DNA of 64,000 nucleotides, taken from positions 20,182 through 84,181 of the forward strand of contig NZ_JAKSYC010000270.1 in NCBI RefSeq assembly GCF_022829585.1, written 5' to 3'. Below the pieces are notes generated by a model. The model was not told the DNA's origin. It did no database searches and worked only from the letters and a program-made list of their open reading frames with translations. A program made the translations under genes and the position numbers. This DNA is from Methylobacterium sp. J-026. GTDB taxonomy: Bacteria; Pseudomonadota; Alphaproteobacteria; Rhizobiales; Beijerinckiaceae. Below are positions 51,653-60,919 of this stretch, piece by piece. Each line of letters opens with the position of its first letter. Positions within the stretch are counted from its first letter, which is position 1.

Positions 51653-53085
51653 AGACCGCCCTCACCCTCCTCGCGCTCGCGATGCTCTCCGGCTCGGCTC
51701 TCGCCGGACAGGCCCCGGGTGCAGCCTTTGCACCGGACGTGCCGGTCAGCGGCAGGGACCGGTTCTATACGTCGGACCAGTTCTCCAACACGGTCTCGGT
51801 GGTCGATCCCGCCGCCAACGTCCTGCTCGGCGTGATCCGGCTCGGCGACCCGACGCCGATGAACCTGAGCCCGCTCTATCGCGGCCAGCTCCTCGTCCAC
51901 GGCATGGGCTTCTCGCCCGACCACAGGACGCTGCTCGCGGTCTCGATCGGCTCGAACTCCGTGAGCTTCATCGACACGGCGACCAACACGGTCCGCCACA
52001 CCGCCTATGTCGGCCGCGCGCCGCACGAGGCCTTCTTCACGCCGGACGGCCGAGAGGTCTGGGTGAGCGTGCGCGGCGAGGACTACATCGCCGTGCTCGA
52101 TGCCGCGACCGCCAAGGAGACGCGCCGAATCACCGTGCCGAACGGGCCCGGCATGACGATCTTCTCGCCGGACGGCGCCTACGGCTATGTCTGCTCCAGC
52201 TTCAGCCCCGAGACGGTGGTGATCGACACGAAGACCCACTCCATCGTCGGGCGCGTGAAGCAGGAGAGCCCGTTCTGCCCCGACATCGCCGCGACACCGG
52301 ACGGCAAGCAGGTGTGGTTCACCCTCAAGGATGTCGGCCGGACCCAGGTGTTCTCTGCGACGCCGCCATTCGCGCCGCTGAAGACGATCGAGACCGGGCC
52401 GATCACCAACCACGTCAACATCGTCTCGACCAAGGCCGGCCAGTTCGCCTACGTGACGATCGGCGGCCTGAACCAGGTCAAGGTGTTTCGCACCGACGAC
52501 TTCACCCAGGTCGCCACCATTCCGACCGGCGCCCTACCGCACGGGCTCTGGCCCTCGGGCGACGGCAGCCGCGTCTATGTCGGCCTGGAGAACGCCGACA
52601 AGGCGGCGGTGATCGACACCGCGTCGAACACGGTGATCGCCGAGGTGCCGATCGGGCAGGGTCCGCAGGGCGTCGCCTACGTCCCGAACGCCGTGCCGGA
52701 GGGCGACGGAATGCAAAACCTCCAAGCGCTGGGCGCAGCCGGCAAGACCAGCGCGCTGACGCTCGCGGGTACCGATGGCAAGCCGGCGACGCAGGTCACC
52801 CTGTTCGACCAGGGCGTGTTGCAGACGCTGCAGGCCGCGGTAACGGGACTGCCCTCGAAGATGCCGTTCGTGCTGGCGCTGGCCGCCGATCCGAAGGGGG
52901 CCGCAGGCCTGGAGCCGCTCGCCGCCTTCATGACCAACCCGGCCGGCGCGGCCATCGTCAACGCGATCGGCCCGATCCGCCAGATCACCCGCACGGATGC
53001 CGGCGCGAGCCGGCGCTACCTCGTGGTGGTCTCGGGCAAGCCCGGTGAACTCGGCGGCGTCGTCCAGATGCAGACTGTGGATTGA
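51649..53085 (+). CDS. Secreted YVTN beta-propeller protein, larger
   Basis: 478 residues. Signal peptide LTLLALAMLSGSALAGQ, then seven YVTN blades, e.g. TSDQFSNTVSVVDPAANVLL, SIGSNSVSFIDTATNTV, SVRGEDYIAVLDAATAKETR and YVGLENADKAAVIDTASNTV. The last 130 residues form a separate non-propeller part (LAGTDGKPATQVTLFDQGVL) that might bind a partner. It is cotranslated with DUF305 under the sigma-type promoter. Exact function unknown; extracytoplasmic role in the sulfite/redox stress response is inferred. Confidence 0.88.
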   Translation: MKTALTLLALAMLSGSALAGQAPGAAFAPDVPVSGRDRFYTSDQFSNTVSVVDPAANVLLGVIRLGDPTPMNLSPLYRGQLLVHGMGFSPDHRTLLAVSIGSNSVSFIDTATNTVRHTAYVGRAPHEAFFTPDGREVWVSVRGEDYIAVLDAATAKETRRITVPNGPGMTIFSPDGAYGYVCSSFSPETVVIDTKTHSIVGRVKQESPFCPDIAATPDGKQVWFTLKDVGRTQVFSATPPFAPLKTIETGPITNHVNIVSTKAGQFAYVTIGGLNQVKVFRTDDFTQVATIPTGALPHGLWPSGDGSRVYVGLENADKAAVIDTASNTVIAEVPIGQGPQGVAYVPNAVPEGDGMQNLQALGAAGKTSALTLAGTDGKPATQVTLFDQGVLQTLQAAVTGLPSKMPFVLALAADPKGAAGLEPLAAFMTNPAGAAIVNAIGPIRQITRTDAGASRRYLVVVSGKPGELGGVVQMQTVD

Positions 53086-53496
53086 ACGGGCGGCCTCACG
53101 AGCGCGGGAAGCGGGAATCCGAGAGCATGCGTTCGCAGCGCGCGTCCAGCTGCAACGTCTGCTTTCAAGGCCTCCATTGGCTTGCTTCTATGACCGAGTA
53201 GGGTCGGTTGCGGAACGTCCGCTTACGGACGCAAGGCCGGAGTCCGCTTGCCACCCTCAGCCAAAGTTGCCGGACGGCCGACGAATGGCCGCTTTCAGGA
53301 AGCGCCGGGCAATCCATGCGGCTGGGTTGGGTCGGGTGCAGTCGGTACCGAGCGTTAGATCTAACTGCTACTCGACAACTTGGGGCAACTTAGCGCGACC
53401 AAAGGCATGTGCTCGCGCCGCTGCGGGCGGTCTTGGCTTCGATGGAACGGTATCACAGGACGGATACGGCATCCTTCGTCGGTGCTATCGTGCGGC
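53086..53496. other. Non-coding region with degenerate repeats
   Basis: 411 bases with no supportable gene. They contain short GTCCGCTT / AAGCGGAC and GGCCGCTTTCAGGAAGCG blocks (about 53216-53303), the kind of degenerate intergenic repeats common in high-GC alphaproteobacteria; similar scraps lie at 40640-40690. The promoter of the EamA gene must lie near 53440-53490. Confidence 0.45.
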
Positions 53497-54567
53497 ATGT
53501 TCGAGCAAGCCCATCGTCACGCGCACCGCTGGCCCGGAGTGCCGCTGGCACTGGCATCCGCCGTCCTGTTCGGTGCTTCGGCCCCCTTCGCCAAGCTCCT
53601 GTTGGGCTCAGTGGACCCGCAGGCGCTGGCCGGCCTCCTGTATCTTGGTGCGGGCGTCGGCCTCGCCGCCGTCCACGGCAGCCGGTCCGCCCTCCGGATC
53701 GAGGCGCCGGAGGCCCCCCTGCGCAGGTCGGACGCACCGTGGCTGCTCGCGGTGGTGCTGTTCGGGGGCGTGGCGGGTCCCCTGCTGCTGATGCTGGGGC
53801 TGGCACGGACGTCGGCGGCCTCGGGCTCGCTCCTGCTCAACCTCGAAGGGCTGGCGACCATGGGCATCGCCTGGGTGGTGTTCCGCGAGAACGTGGACCG
53901 CCGCCTCCTGCTCGGCGCGGCGGCCATCCTCGCCGGCGCCGTCGCGTTGTCGTGGCAGGGCCAGGGCGTCCACCTCGACGCGGGCGGCGGCCTGATCGCG
54001 CTGGCCTGCCTTGCCTGGGGCGTCGACAACAACCTGACCCGCAAGCTGTCCTCCGCCGATCCGGTCGTGATCGCGTTGACCAAGGGGCTCGTCGCCGGGG
54101 GCGCCAACCTCGCCATGGCCCTCGCACGCGGTGCCAGCCTGCCGCCGCCCGGCATGATCGGCTTCGCGGCCGTCGTCGGGTTCCTCGGGGTCGGCGTCAG
54201 CCTGGTGCTGTTCGTGTTCGCGCTGCGCCATCTCGGCAGCGCGCGGACGGGGGCCTACTTCTCGCTCGCCCCGTTCATCGGGGCCGTCGTAGCCTTGGTC
54301 CTGTTGCCGGAACCAGTGACCCCGCAACTCGTCGTCGCCGCGCTCCTGATGGGGGTCGGCCTCTGGCTGCACCTCGCGGAACGGCACGACCACGAGCATT
54401 CGCACGAGGCGATAGGCCATGAGCATGGGCACGTGCACGACGAACATCACCACCATGACCACGATGGTCCCGTGACCGAGCCCCACTCCCACTGGCATCG
54501 CCACCAGCCGATGCGGCACAAGCACGTGCACTACCCCGACCTGCATCATCGCCATGGACACGGTTGA
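53497..54567 (+). CDS. EamA (DMT) transporter with His-rich tail
   Basis: 356 residues from ATG 53497 (frame open to 53380). Ten membrane helices in two EamA repeats: SAVLFGASAPFAKLLLG and, in the second repeat, LIALACLAWGVDNNLTRKLS, with FRENVDRRLLLGAAAILAGA between. The last 70 residues are a cytoplasmic His/Asp tail (HDHEHSHEAIGHEHGHVHDE then HHHHDHDGP), more than 20 His, a strong soft-metal binding signature. Placed at the head of a metal-resistance block, export of Zn/Ni/Co or a metal-linked metabolite is likely (inference). Confidence 0.85.
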   Translation: MFEQAHRHAHRWPGVPLALASAVLFGASAPFAKLLLGSVDPQALAGLLYLGAGVGLAAVHGSRSALRIEAPEAPLRRSDAPWLLAVVLFGGVAGPLLLMLGLARTSAASGSLLLNLEGLATMGIAWVVFRENVDRRLLLGAAAILAGAVALSWQGQGVHLDAGGGLIALACLAWGVDNNLTRKLSSADPVVIALTKGLVAGGANLAMALARGASLPPPGMIGFAAVVGFLGVGVSLVLFVFALRHLGSARTGAYFSLAPFIGAVVALVLLPEPVTPQLVVAALLMGVGLWLHLAERHDHEHSHEAIGHEHGHVHDEHHHHDHDGPVTEPHSHWHRHQPMRHKHVHYPDLHHRHGHG

Positions 54568-54605
54568 GCCGGCGCGGGGGCAATCGGCGCCGCGGTCGAG
54601 TTTCG

Positions 54606-54776
54606 TCACCGTGGGACGTAGAAACAGCAGTAGACCGCAAGCACGACGGCGATGGCCATCGCCGACATCAGGAATGACCGTCGCGCCGCCCTCAGGACAT
54701 GCGGCCTGACCTTGCGTCGGCGCCTGCTTCCGCCGCCGAATTCCCCGATCTGCCGGGCGAGCTTCTTGCCGGTCAT
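54606..54776 (-). CDS. Small one-helix membrane protein (56 aa)
   Basis: 56 residues: a very basic cytoplasmic head (GSRRRRKVRPHVLRAARRS) and one C-terminal helix (FLMSAMAIAVVLAVYCCFY) ending VPR. A clear AGGGGG site precedes the ATG at 54776. It is co-oriented with the CzcBA genes further along. Tail-anchored small proteins like this often modulate a larger membrane complex; function unknown. It is shorter than usual gene-finder cut-offs. Confidence 0.6.
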   Translation of the reverse strand: MTGKKLARQIGEFGGGSRRRRKVRPHVLRAARRSFLMSAMAIAVVLAVYCCFYVPR

Positions 54777-54849
54777 CGCCCCCTGGTCCCATGCCGATGG
54801 GCTCCATGGGTCGAGGAGGAGCGCCGCTGGCCGTGACGGATCGGCACGA

Positions 54850-55422
54850 TCACGGGACCATCCCGCCGATCAGGTCCGCCATGTGGGCGCCGGCGGGGTG
54901 GCCCGTGGCGGTGCGGTGGTTCTCTGAGCAGGCGGCATAGTCCGGGCCGGACGCGGATATCACCAGCTCGCGGGCGCCGTACGGCAACGTGCGCGTCGCC
55001 AGGACAGCCCGGCCCGAGAGCCATACCAGCGACCCCGAGGCGAGGCCCGGGCGCGGCTCGCCGTAGCGGCGCACCCCCTTCGCGCCGGATGGCCTCGCGT
55101 GCGGTGACCGGATGGCCTCGCGTGCGGTGACATGAGCTGGTCCGTCGAGCGGCCGACCGACCCAGACGACCTGCTGGAGGCCCTGCTCCCTGCACACCAC
55201 CAGGACCACCTCGACGGTGTCGGGTCCCGAGGCGAGCGGACGGTCGTGGAAATAGTACAGCCCGGTCAGGTTCGCCTCGCGGTCGACCATCGAGGGTGCA
55301 TCGACACGGTCCACGGGACCCCAAGCCAATCCGAACGGCGCCTCGCCCGCCGTCGGTTACGCCGCCATGGCCGCGCCTGTCCACGCCACCACCGTCAGTG
55401 CGAGCGCGGGGCGGCAAGACAT
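54850..55422 (-). pseudogene. Broken secreted-protein gene of the Czc block
   Basis: From ATG 55422 the frame gives a clean signal peptide (MSCRPALALTVVAWTGAAMA), then TAA after residue 21, and continues in the same frame to a stop at 54850 with a protein-like body: FGLAWGPVDRVDAPSMVDRE, NLTGLYYFHDRPLASGPDTV, CREQGLQQVVWVGRPL, SLVWLSGRAVLATRTL and SGPDYAACSENHRTATGHP. Two cysteines could form a disulfide. A 23-bp tandem duplication (55085-55130) also sits inside. The gene is probably inactivated by the nonsense codon, unless the stop is a sequencing error. Family not recognised. Confidence 0.6.
55085..55130. repeat. 23-bp perfect tandem duplication
   Basis: The 23-base unit beginning CCGGATGGCCTCG and ending GTGCGGTGA occurs twice back to back (55085-55107 and 55108-55130). 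Twenty-three is not a multiple of three, yet both flanks look coding in one frame, which implies a compensating one-base change close by, perhaps the five-C run (55075-55079; G-run on the coding strand). Confidence 0.8.
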
Positions 55423-55426
55423 CGTC

Positions 55427-58400
55427 CTACTCCGCGGCCTGCGGCAGGACGGGGCGTGCATGGGGACCCTCCTTCTCCACGGAAGCCTTCCTCGGGGCGA
55501 CGGCACCGGCGAAGCGCGCGTAGAGGGCCGGCAGGACGACGAGGGTCAGCAGGGTTGCCGAGATGAGGCCGCCGATGACCACGGTCGCCAACGGACGCTG
55601 GACCTCGGCGCCCGTCTCAGTGGCCAGCGCCATCGGCACGAAGCCGAGCGACGCCACCAGGGCGGTCATCGCCACCGGACGGAGCCGGGTCATCGCACCC
55701 TCCAGGATGGCCTCGCGCCGTGGCCGCCCGTCCGCGATGAGCTGCTTGATGTAGGTCAGCATCACCAGGCCGTTGAGGACGGCCACCCCGGACAGGGCGA
55801 TGAACCCGACCGCCGCCGGGACCGAGAACGGCATGCCCCGCAGCCACAGGGCCGCGATACCGCCGGTCAGTGCCAGCGGGACTGCGCTGAACACCAGGAG
55901 CGCGTCACGCGCCGAGTTCAGGGCCGAGAACAGCAGCAGGAAGATCAGGAAGAAGCACACCGGCACCACCACCATCAGGCGCTGGCGGGCGGAGGCCAGG
56001 TTCTCGAACTGCCCGCCCCAGGTCACGTAGTAGCCGGCGGGAAGCCGGACCCCGGACGCGACCTTGGACTGGGCCTCCGCCACGAGCGAGCCGATGTCGC
56101 GACCACGCACGTTGGCCGTGACCACGACCCGACGGCGACCGTTCTCGCGCGAGATCTGGTTCGGTCCCTCGGTGACGGAGAAGCTCGCCACCTGCTTCAG
56201 CAACACCGAGGAGGCCCGTCCGTTGACCCCCGGGGGCAGCGGGACCGGGATGTTCTCCAGGGCCTCGCGGTCCTCGCGGACCTTGTCGTTCAGGCGCACG
56301 ACGATGGGGAAGCGACGGTCGCCCTCGAACACCATGCCGGCCTCGCGGCCGCCGATGGCCGCGCCGATAACGTCCTGGATCGAGGACGTGCTCAGGCCGA
56401 GGCGGGCCGCCTCCGTCTTGTTGATCTTGATCTCCAGGAACGGCAGGCCCGCCGTCTGTTCGACCTTGACGTCGTCGGCGCCCTCGGTCCCGCGCAGGAT
56501 CGTGGCGACCTGGTTGGCGGCCTTCAGCATCGGCTCGAACTCCTCCCCGAACACCTTCACGGCGAGGTCGCCGCGGGTGCCGGCCAGCAGCTCGTTGAAG
56601 CGCAATTGGATCGGCTGGGAAAACTCGTAGACGTTGCCGGCGAGCGCCCCGAGCGCCTTCTCGATCTGCTCCTGCAGGTCGGCCTTGGACAGGTCCGGAT
56701 CGGGCCATTCCTCCTGGGGCTTCAAAATGACGAAGGTGTCGGACGAGCTCGGCGGCATCGGGTCGGAGGCGACCTCTGCGGTCCCGGTCTTGGAGAAGAC
56801 GTAGGCGACCTGGGGGAATCGGCTGATCGCCTGCTCGACCTTCAGCTGCATCGCCTGCGACTGGGTCAGGGACGTCGACGGGATGCGCTGGGCATTCAGC
56901 GCGATGCTCTTCTCGTCGAGCTGCGGGATGAACTCCTGGCCCAGCCCCCTGAATAGGAACCCGGCGCCGACGAGCAGCACCAGGGCGACGGCGACGAAGG
57001 TCATCGGGACGCGCAGGGCGGCACCGAGGACCGGGCGGTAGGCCGCCTTGATCCCGCGGATGATGACGTTGTCGGTCTCCGTGACCTTGCCGGTGATGAC
57101 GATGGCGATCATCGCCGGCACGAAGGTCAGCGACAGCACGAACGCCGAGACGAGGGCGATGATGACGGTGAGCGCCATCGGTTCGAACATCTTGCCCTCG
57201 ACCCCGGTGAAGGTGAGGAGCGGCACGTAGACGAGGATGATGATGGCCTGCCCGTAGAGGGACGGCTTGATCATCTCCTCGGCCGAGGCGCGCACGGTGA
57301 CGAGGCGCTCCTCCAGGTCGAGCTTGCGCCCGAGCTCCCCCTGTCTCTCGGCGAGGTGACGCAGGGCGTTCTCGGTGATGATGACGGCACCGTCGACGAT
57401 GAGGCCGAAGTCGAGGGCGCCGAGGCTCATCAGGTTGGCGCTGATCCGACCCTGGACCATGCCGGTCATGGTCATCAGCATCGCCACCGGGATCACCAGC
57501 GCCGTGACGATGGCCGCCCGGATGTTGCCGAGCAGCAGGAACAGGATGACGATGACGAGCGCGGCGCCCTCAGCCAGGTTCTTGGCCACCGTCCGGATCG
57601 TGGCCTCGACCAGCAGGGTCCGGTTGAGGACGGTCTGGACCTCGACGCCGGGGGGGAGCGTGCGCCGGATCACCGTCATCCTCGCGTCGACGGCGGCCGA
57701 GACCGTCCTGCTGTTCTCGCCGATCAGCATCAGGGCGGTGCCGATGACGACCTCGCGCCCGTCCTCGCTACCCGACCCGGTGCGCAGGTCGCGCCCGATG
57801 CGGACCTCGGCGATGTCCGAGATGCGGACCGGCACCCCGCCGCGCGTGGTCACGACCACGGAGCCGATGTCCTCCATCGTCTCCAGGCGGCCGGCGGCAC
57901 GGACGACGTAGCCCTCGCCGTTGTCCTCCAGGTAGCGGGCGCCCTGGTTCGCGTTGTTGGCCTCCAGCGCCCGGCCGATGTCGGCGAACGACAGGTCGAG
58001 GGCGGTCAGCTTCATCGGGTCGGGCTGGACGTGGTACTGCTTGTCGAAGCCGCCGATGCTGTCGACGCCGGCGACCCCCGGCACGGTCTTCACCTGGGGC
58101 CGGATGATCCAGTCCTGGACCGTGCGCAGGTACGCGGTGCGTTCGAGCTCCGTCGCGAGCCGCTGGCCCTCCGGGGTCAGGTAGCTCCCGTCCGATTGCC
58201 AGCCGGCCTTGCCGTCCGGGGAGACCTTACGATCCTTCGGTTGGGCGTAGTGGATCGACCACATGTAGATCTCGCCGAGGCCCGTGGAGATCGGGCCCAT
58301 GTGCGGCTCGGCCCCCGGCGGCAGGGTCGACTTCGCCTCGCCGATCCGCTCCGCGACCTGCTGCCGTGCGAAGTAGATGTCGAGCTTCTCGGAGAAGACG

Positions 58401-58684
58401 GCGGTGACCTGCGAGAAGCCGTTCCGCGAGAGCGAGCGGGTGTATTCGAGGCCCTTGATCCCGGCGAGCGCGGTCTCGACGGGGTAGGTCACCTGCTTCT
58501 CGATATCGACCGGCGAGAGCGACGGCGCCGTGGTGTTGATCTGCACCTGGTTGTTGGTGATGTCCGGCACCGCGTCGATGGGCAGCTTGGTCAGCGAGAA
58601 CACGCCGAAGCCCGCCGCGAGCAGCGACAGGAGCACCACGAGCCAGCGCTGATGGACGGAGAAGTCGAGGATCTTCGAGATCAT
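55427..58684 (-). CDS. czcA: CzcA-type heavy-metal RND efflux pump
   Basis: 1,085 residues from ATG 58684; the larger frame upstream is a shadow inside czcB. Signatures: LPIDAVPDITNNQVQINTTA at the N-terminus, GRLETMEDIGSVVVTTRGGV, and the TM4 motif ANLMSLGALDFGLIVDGAVI followed by ITENALRHL. The DFGLIVDGA...E pattern carries the two Asp and Glu of the CzcA proton relay (D402, D408, E415 in Cupriavidus), which marks the divalent Co/Zn/Cd class. Works with CzcB across the envelope. No outer-membrane CzcC gene is in the window. Confidence 0.93.
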   Translation of the reverse strand: MISKILDFSVHQRWLVVLLSLLAAGFGVFSLTKLPIDAVPDITNNQVQINTTAPSLSPVDIEKQVTYPVETALAGIKGLEYTRSLSRNGFSQVTAVFSEKLDIYFARQQVAERIGEAKSTLPPGAEPHMGPISTGLGEIYMWSIHYAQPKDRKVSPDGKAGWQSDGSYLTPEGQRLATELERTAYLRTVQDWIIRPQVKTVPGVAGVDSIGGFDKQYHVQPDPMKLTALDLSFADIGRALEANNANQGARYLEDNGEGYVVRAAGRLETMEDIGSVVVTTRGGVPVRISDIAEVRIGRDLRTGSGSEDGREVVIGTALMLIGENSRTVSAAVDARMTVIRRTLPPGVEVQTVLNRTLLVEATIRTVAKNLAEGAALVIVILFLLLGNIRAAIVTALVIPVAMLMTMTGMVQGRISANLMSLGALDFGLIVDGAVIITENALRHLAERQGELGRKLDLEERLVTVRASAEEMIKPSLYGQAIIILVYVPLLTFTGVEGKMFEPMALTVIIALVSAFVLSLTFVPAMIAIVITGKVTETDNVIIRGIKAAYRPVLGAALRVPMTFVAVALVLLVGAGFLFRGLGQEFIPQLDEKSIALNAQRIPSTSLTQSQAMQLKVEQAISRFPQVAYVFSKTGTAEVASDPMPPSSSDTFVILKPQEEWPDPDLSKADLQEQIEKALGALAGNVYEFSQPIQLRFNELLAGTRGDLAVKVFGEEFEPMLKAANQVATILRGTEGADDVKVEQTAGLPFLEIKINKTEAARLGLSTSSIQDVIGAAIGGREAGMVFEGDRRFPIVVRLNDKVREDREALENIPVPLPPGVNGRASSVLLKQVASFSVTEGPNQISRENGRRRVVVTANVRGRDIGSLVAEAQSKVASGVRLPAGYYVTWGGQFENLASARQRLMVVVPVCFFLIFLLLFSALNSARDALLVFSAVPLALTGGIAALWLRGMPFSVPAAVGFIALSGVAVLNGLVMLTYIKQLIADGRPRREAILEGAMTRLRPVAMTALVASLGFVPMALATETGAEVQRPLATVVIGGLISATLLTLVVLPALYARFAGAVAPRKASVEKEGPHARPVLPQAAE

Positions 58685-58695
58685 GATGGCCGCCC

Positions 58696-60102
58696 TCAAT
58701 GGTCGTGGTCGGCTTCGGCCTTGCCGAGCTCGGCCTTCAGGACGAAGGAGTTGGCCACCGCGACCTCGTCGCCGGGCTTGAGTCCGGTGAGGATCTCGTA
58801 CGCGTCGTCGTCGGCCTTGCCGATCGTCACGTCCCGCCGCTCGAAGCCCTCCGGGGTCCGGACGAACACGACCTTCTCGCCGCCGATGGTCTGGATGGCG
58901 GACTTCGGCAACCGCACCTTCACCGGGTCGCGGGCGATCTCGACCTCGGTTGTCACGAAGGTGCCCGGTCGCCAGGCCATGTCCTTGTTCGGCAAGGATA
59001 CGATGACCCGGGCCGAGCGCGTCTCCGGGTTGAGGATCGGGCTGACGAAGACGACCTTGCCCTCGCCGCGGGGGCCGTCGTCGCCCCCGACGATGGTCAC
59101 CTTGGCGCCCTCCCGGACCTTCGAGAGCTCCGTGGTCGGGATAGCGAGCTCGATCCACACGGAGGACAGGTCGGCGACGGTGTAGACGTCGGCCGGATCG
59201 CCCTCCTTGCCGACGGCGGTTCCGACGTCGACCTTGCGCTCGACCACCCGGCCGGAGAGCGGGGCCTTGAGTTCGTAGCGGCGCAGCGACGACAGGTTCG
59301 GGGTGGTCTCGTCCTTCTTGGCGGACGTCGCGACCTCGGCCGCGTTCAGCCCCAGGGCCGACAGCTTCTGCCTGGCGAGGTCGACGCGGAGGGTCGCCTC
59401 CGAGTATGCGGCCTTCGCGTTCAAAAACGCCGATTCCGCCGAGATCCTCTTGTCCCAGAGGGCCTGCTGGCGGTCGAAGTTGGTCTTCTCCAGGTCCGCC
59501 TTGACCGTCGCGGTGAGGAAGTCGCTCTTGGCCTCGGCCACCTCGCGGCTGTCGAGGACGGCCACGACCTCGCCCTTGGCGACCTCCTCGCCGAGGCGCT
59601 TGCGCATCTCGGCCACGGTGCCGACGACCCGCACGGGGACGCGAGCGATCCGGTCGGCGTCCTGGGCGATGGTGCCGGGCACCAGGAGATGGCGCGAGAG
59701 GATGCCGCCCTCGACCGTGGCGAGCTTGATGTCCTGCTCCGCGGCCTGCTCGGCGGACATCTTGATCTTGCCCTCGCCCTCCTCGTCGTGGCCATGCGCC
59801 TCGCCCTCGGCGTGCTTGTGGCCTCCGGCTTCGGGCTTGGCCTCGCTCTCGGAATGCTTGTGCTCGTCGGCAGGCTTGGGCTCGGCGTCGGCATGTTCGT
59901 GGCCATGCTCGCCATGACCGTGGCCATCGTCGGCTGCGGGTGTCGCCGGCTTGGTCATGGCCGCGTTGGTCGGTGGCGCAGCCCGGGCGTTCGTCAGGCC
60001 GGCGGCGGCGAGTGCGCCCTGCACGACCTCGGAGACGCGGGGGAAGGCACCGCCGATGGCGATGCCGATGGCCAGGAAGGCCACGGAGAGGAATGCACGC
60101 AT
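58696..60102 (-). CDS. czcB: RND efflux adaptor, CzcB-like, His-rich N-terminus
   Basis: 468 residues. N-terminal anchor (FLSVAFLAIGIAIGGAF), then a long His/Asp/Glu-rich linker (residues about 58-115, such as DGHGHGEHGHEHADAEPKPA and EAGGHKHAEGEAHGHDEEGE) that should bind zinc-like ions in the periplasm. The adaptor core follows: IKLATVEGGILSRHLLVPGT, hairpin with KADLEKTNFDRQQALWDKRI, VDVGTAVGKEGDPADVYTVA and GLKPGDEVAVANSFVLKAEL. A terminal DHDH repeats the metal theme. Pairs with czcA 11 bases downstream. Confidence 0.92.
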   Translation of the reverse strand: MRAFLSVAFLAIGIAIGGAFPRVSEVVQGALAAAGLTNARAAPPTNAAMTKPATPAADDGHGHGEHGHEHADAEPKPADEHKHSESEAKPEAGGHKHAEGEAHGHDEEGEGKIKMSAEQAAEQDIKLATVEGGILSRHLLVPGTIAQDADRIARVPVRVVGTVAEMRKRLGEEVAKGEVVAVLDSREVAEAKSDFLTATVKADLEKTNFDRQQALWDKRISAESAFLNAKAAYSEATLRVDLARQKLSALGLNAAEVATSAKKDETTPNLSSLRRYELKAPLSGRVVERKVDVGTAVGKEGDPADVYTVADLSSVWIELAIPTTELSKVREGAKVTIVGGDDGPRGEGKVVFVSPILNPETRSARVIVSLPNKDMAWRPGTFVTTEVEIARDPVKVRLPKSAIQTIGGEKVVFVRTPEGFERRDVTIGKADDDAYEILTGLKPGDEVAVANSFVLKAELGKAEADHDH

Positions 60103-60242
60103 GGGAATGGGCCGGGTCCGCCAGGGACGTCGCCTCGCCGCGCGTGCGGCCGGGGACGGTCCTTACTGAATGATCGCGATGGTGAGGGGCCGGGACCCGC
60201 GAGGGGCCGGCCGTGACGCGCCACGGACGTGACGACGTCGCC

Positions 60243-60605
60243 TCAGGCGCGAGGCGGCCTGGGAAGGCGGTCGGGCGAGACCGATCCGATGGCGGTGGTC
60301 ACGGTCGCGTAGGAGGCGCGCGCGGTCCCGCGGGACGGCAGAACGGGCGTCCCGTCTACGTTCAGGGCCTGATGGCACCCGCAATTGGCATGGCAGGCCG
60401 GGCAGGCATCGGCGTGATCGGAAGCGGTCGCCTGCGTCGGTGCGGATACGGACAGTTCGTGGCTGACGGACCAGTGCGCCTCGGCGGAATGGATCGCGCC
60501 GGGGACGACGAGCGCCAGGACCAGGACGAGCGAAAGCACGCGGACGGTGGTCGCCCACCAACCGCGCATCATCTCGTAGGCCCTGATCCGGGGTCCCGTG
60601 GTCAT
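60243..60605 (-). CDS. Small Cys/His-rich membrane-exported protein
   Basis: 120 residues: a hydrophobic segment LSLVLVLALVVPGAIHSAEA (signal or anchor), then a Cys/His cluster SDHADACPACHANCGCHQAL with four Cys and three His in 20 residues, a plausible zinc/copper site. No family name comes to mind. Upstream of czcB on the same strand, so it could be the first gene of the czc transcript and act as a periplasmic metal sensor or buffer (inference). Confidence 0.6.
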   Translation of the reverse strand: MTTGPRIRAYEMMRGWWATTVRVLSLVLVLALVVPGAIHSAEAHWSVSHELSVSAPTQATASDHADACPACHANCGCHQALNVDGTPVLPSRGTARASYATVTTAIGSVSPDRLPRPPRA

Positions 60606-60670
60606 GGTCGCCTTATGAACGATTCAGTGCCACCCGTACATGCCGGGTGGCCCAAGACGAGGGCCGAGCC

Positions 60671-60919
60671 TCAATAGTCGTCGTGGTGGTGATGGTGGTG
60701 CCTGCGCTCGCCATAGAACCCACGCTCCCCATAGAAGGCCCGGTCGCCGTAGTCCCGATGCGGACGGTGGATGACGACGTCGTCATGGTCGCCGTGGTGA
60801 TAGCGGTCGACGTGGACGTCGCCTCGCCGGTCGAAGTCGCCGCCGTAGTATTGGGCGGACGCCGCGGCCGGGGCGAGGATCAGGCTGGCTGCGACCAAGG
60901 CAGGGATGCGGACACGCAT
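60671..60919 (-). CDS. Secreted His/Tyr-rich small protein
   Basis: 82 residues: signal peptide ending ASA (RIPALVAASLILAPAAASAQ), then a low-complexity mature region of Tyr, Gly, Asp, Arg and His (YYGGDFDRRGDVHVDRYHHG, ending with HHHHHHDDY). Twelve or more His in 60 residues indicate metal binding. Similar low-complexity exported proteins are common near metal efflux genes. No enzymatic function is suggested. Confidence 0.65.
   Translation of the reverse strand: MRVRIPALVAASLILAPAAASAQYYGGDFDRRGDVHVDRYHHGDHDDVVIHRPHRDYGDRAFYGERGFYGERRHHHHHHDDY

Noticed and set aside
40590..53303. Repeat family linking the intergenic regions at 40590-40690 and 53180-53303
   Set aside because: Only short GCTTTCAG and GCGGAC words are shared; by eye the similarity is too weak to define an element.
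57356..59185. Long plus-strand frame opposite czcA/czcB
   Set aside because: CzcA and CzcB signatures are on the minus strand; the plus frame has no domain signature.
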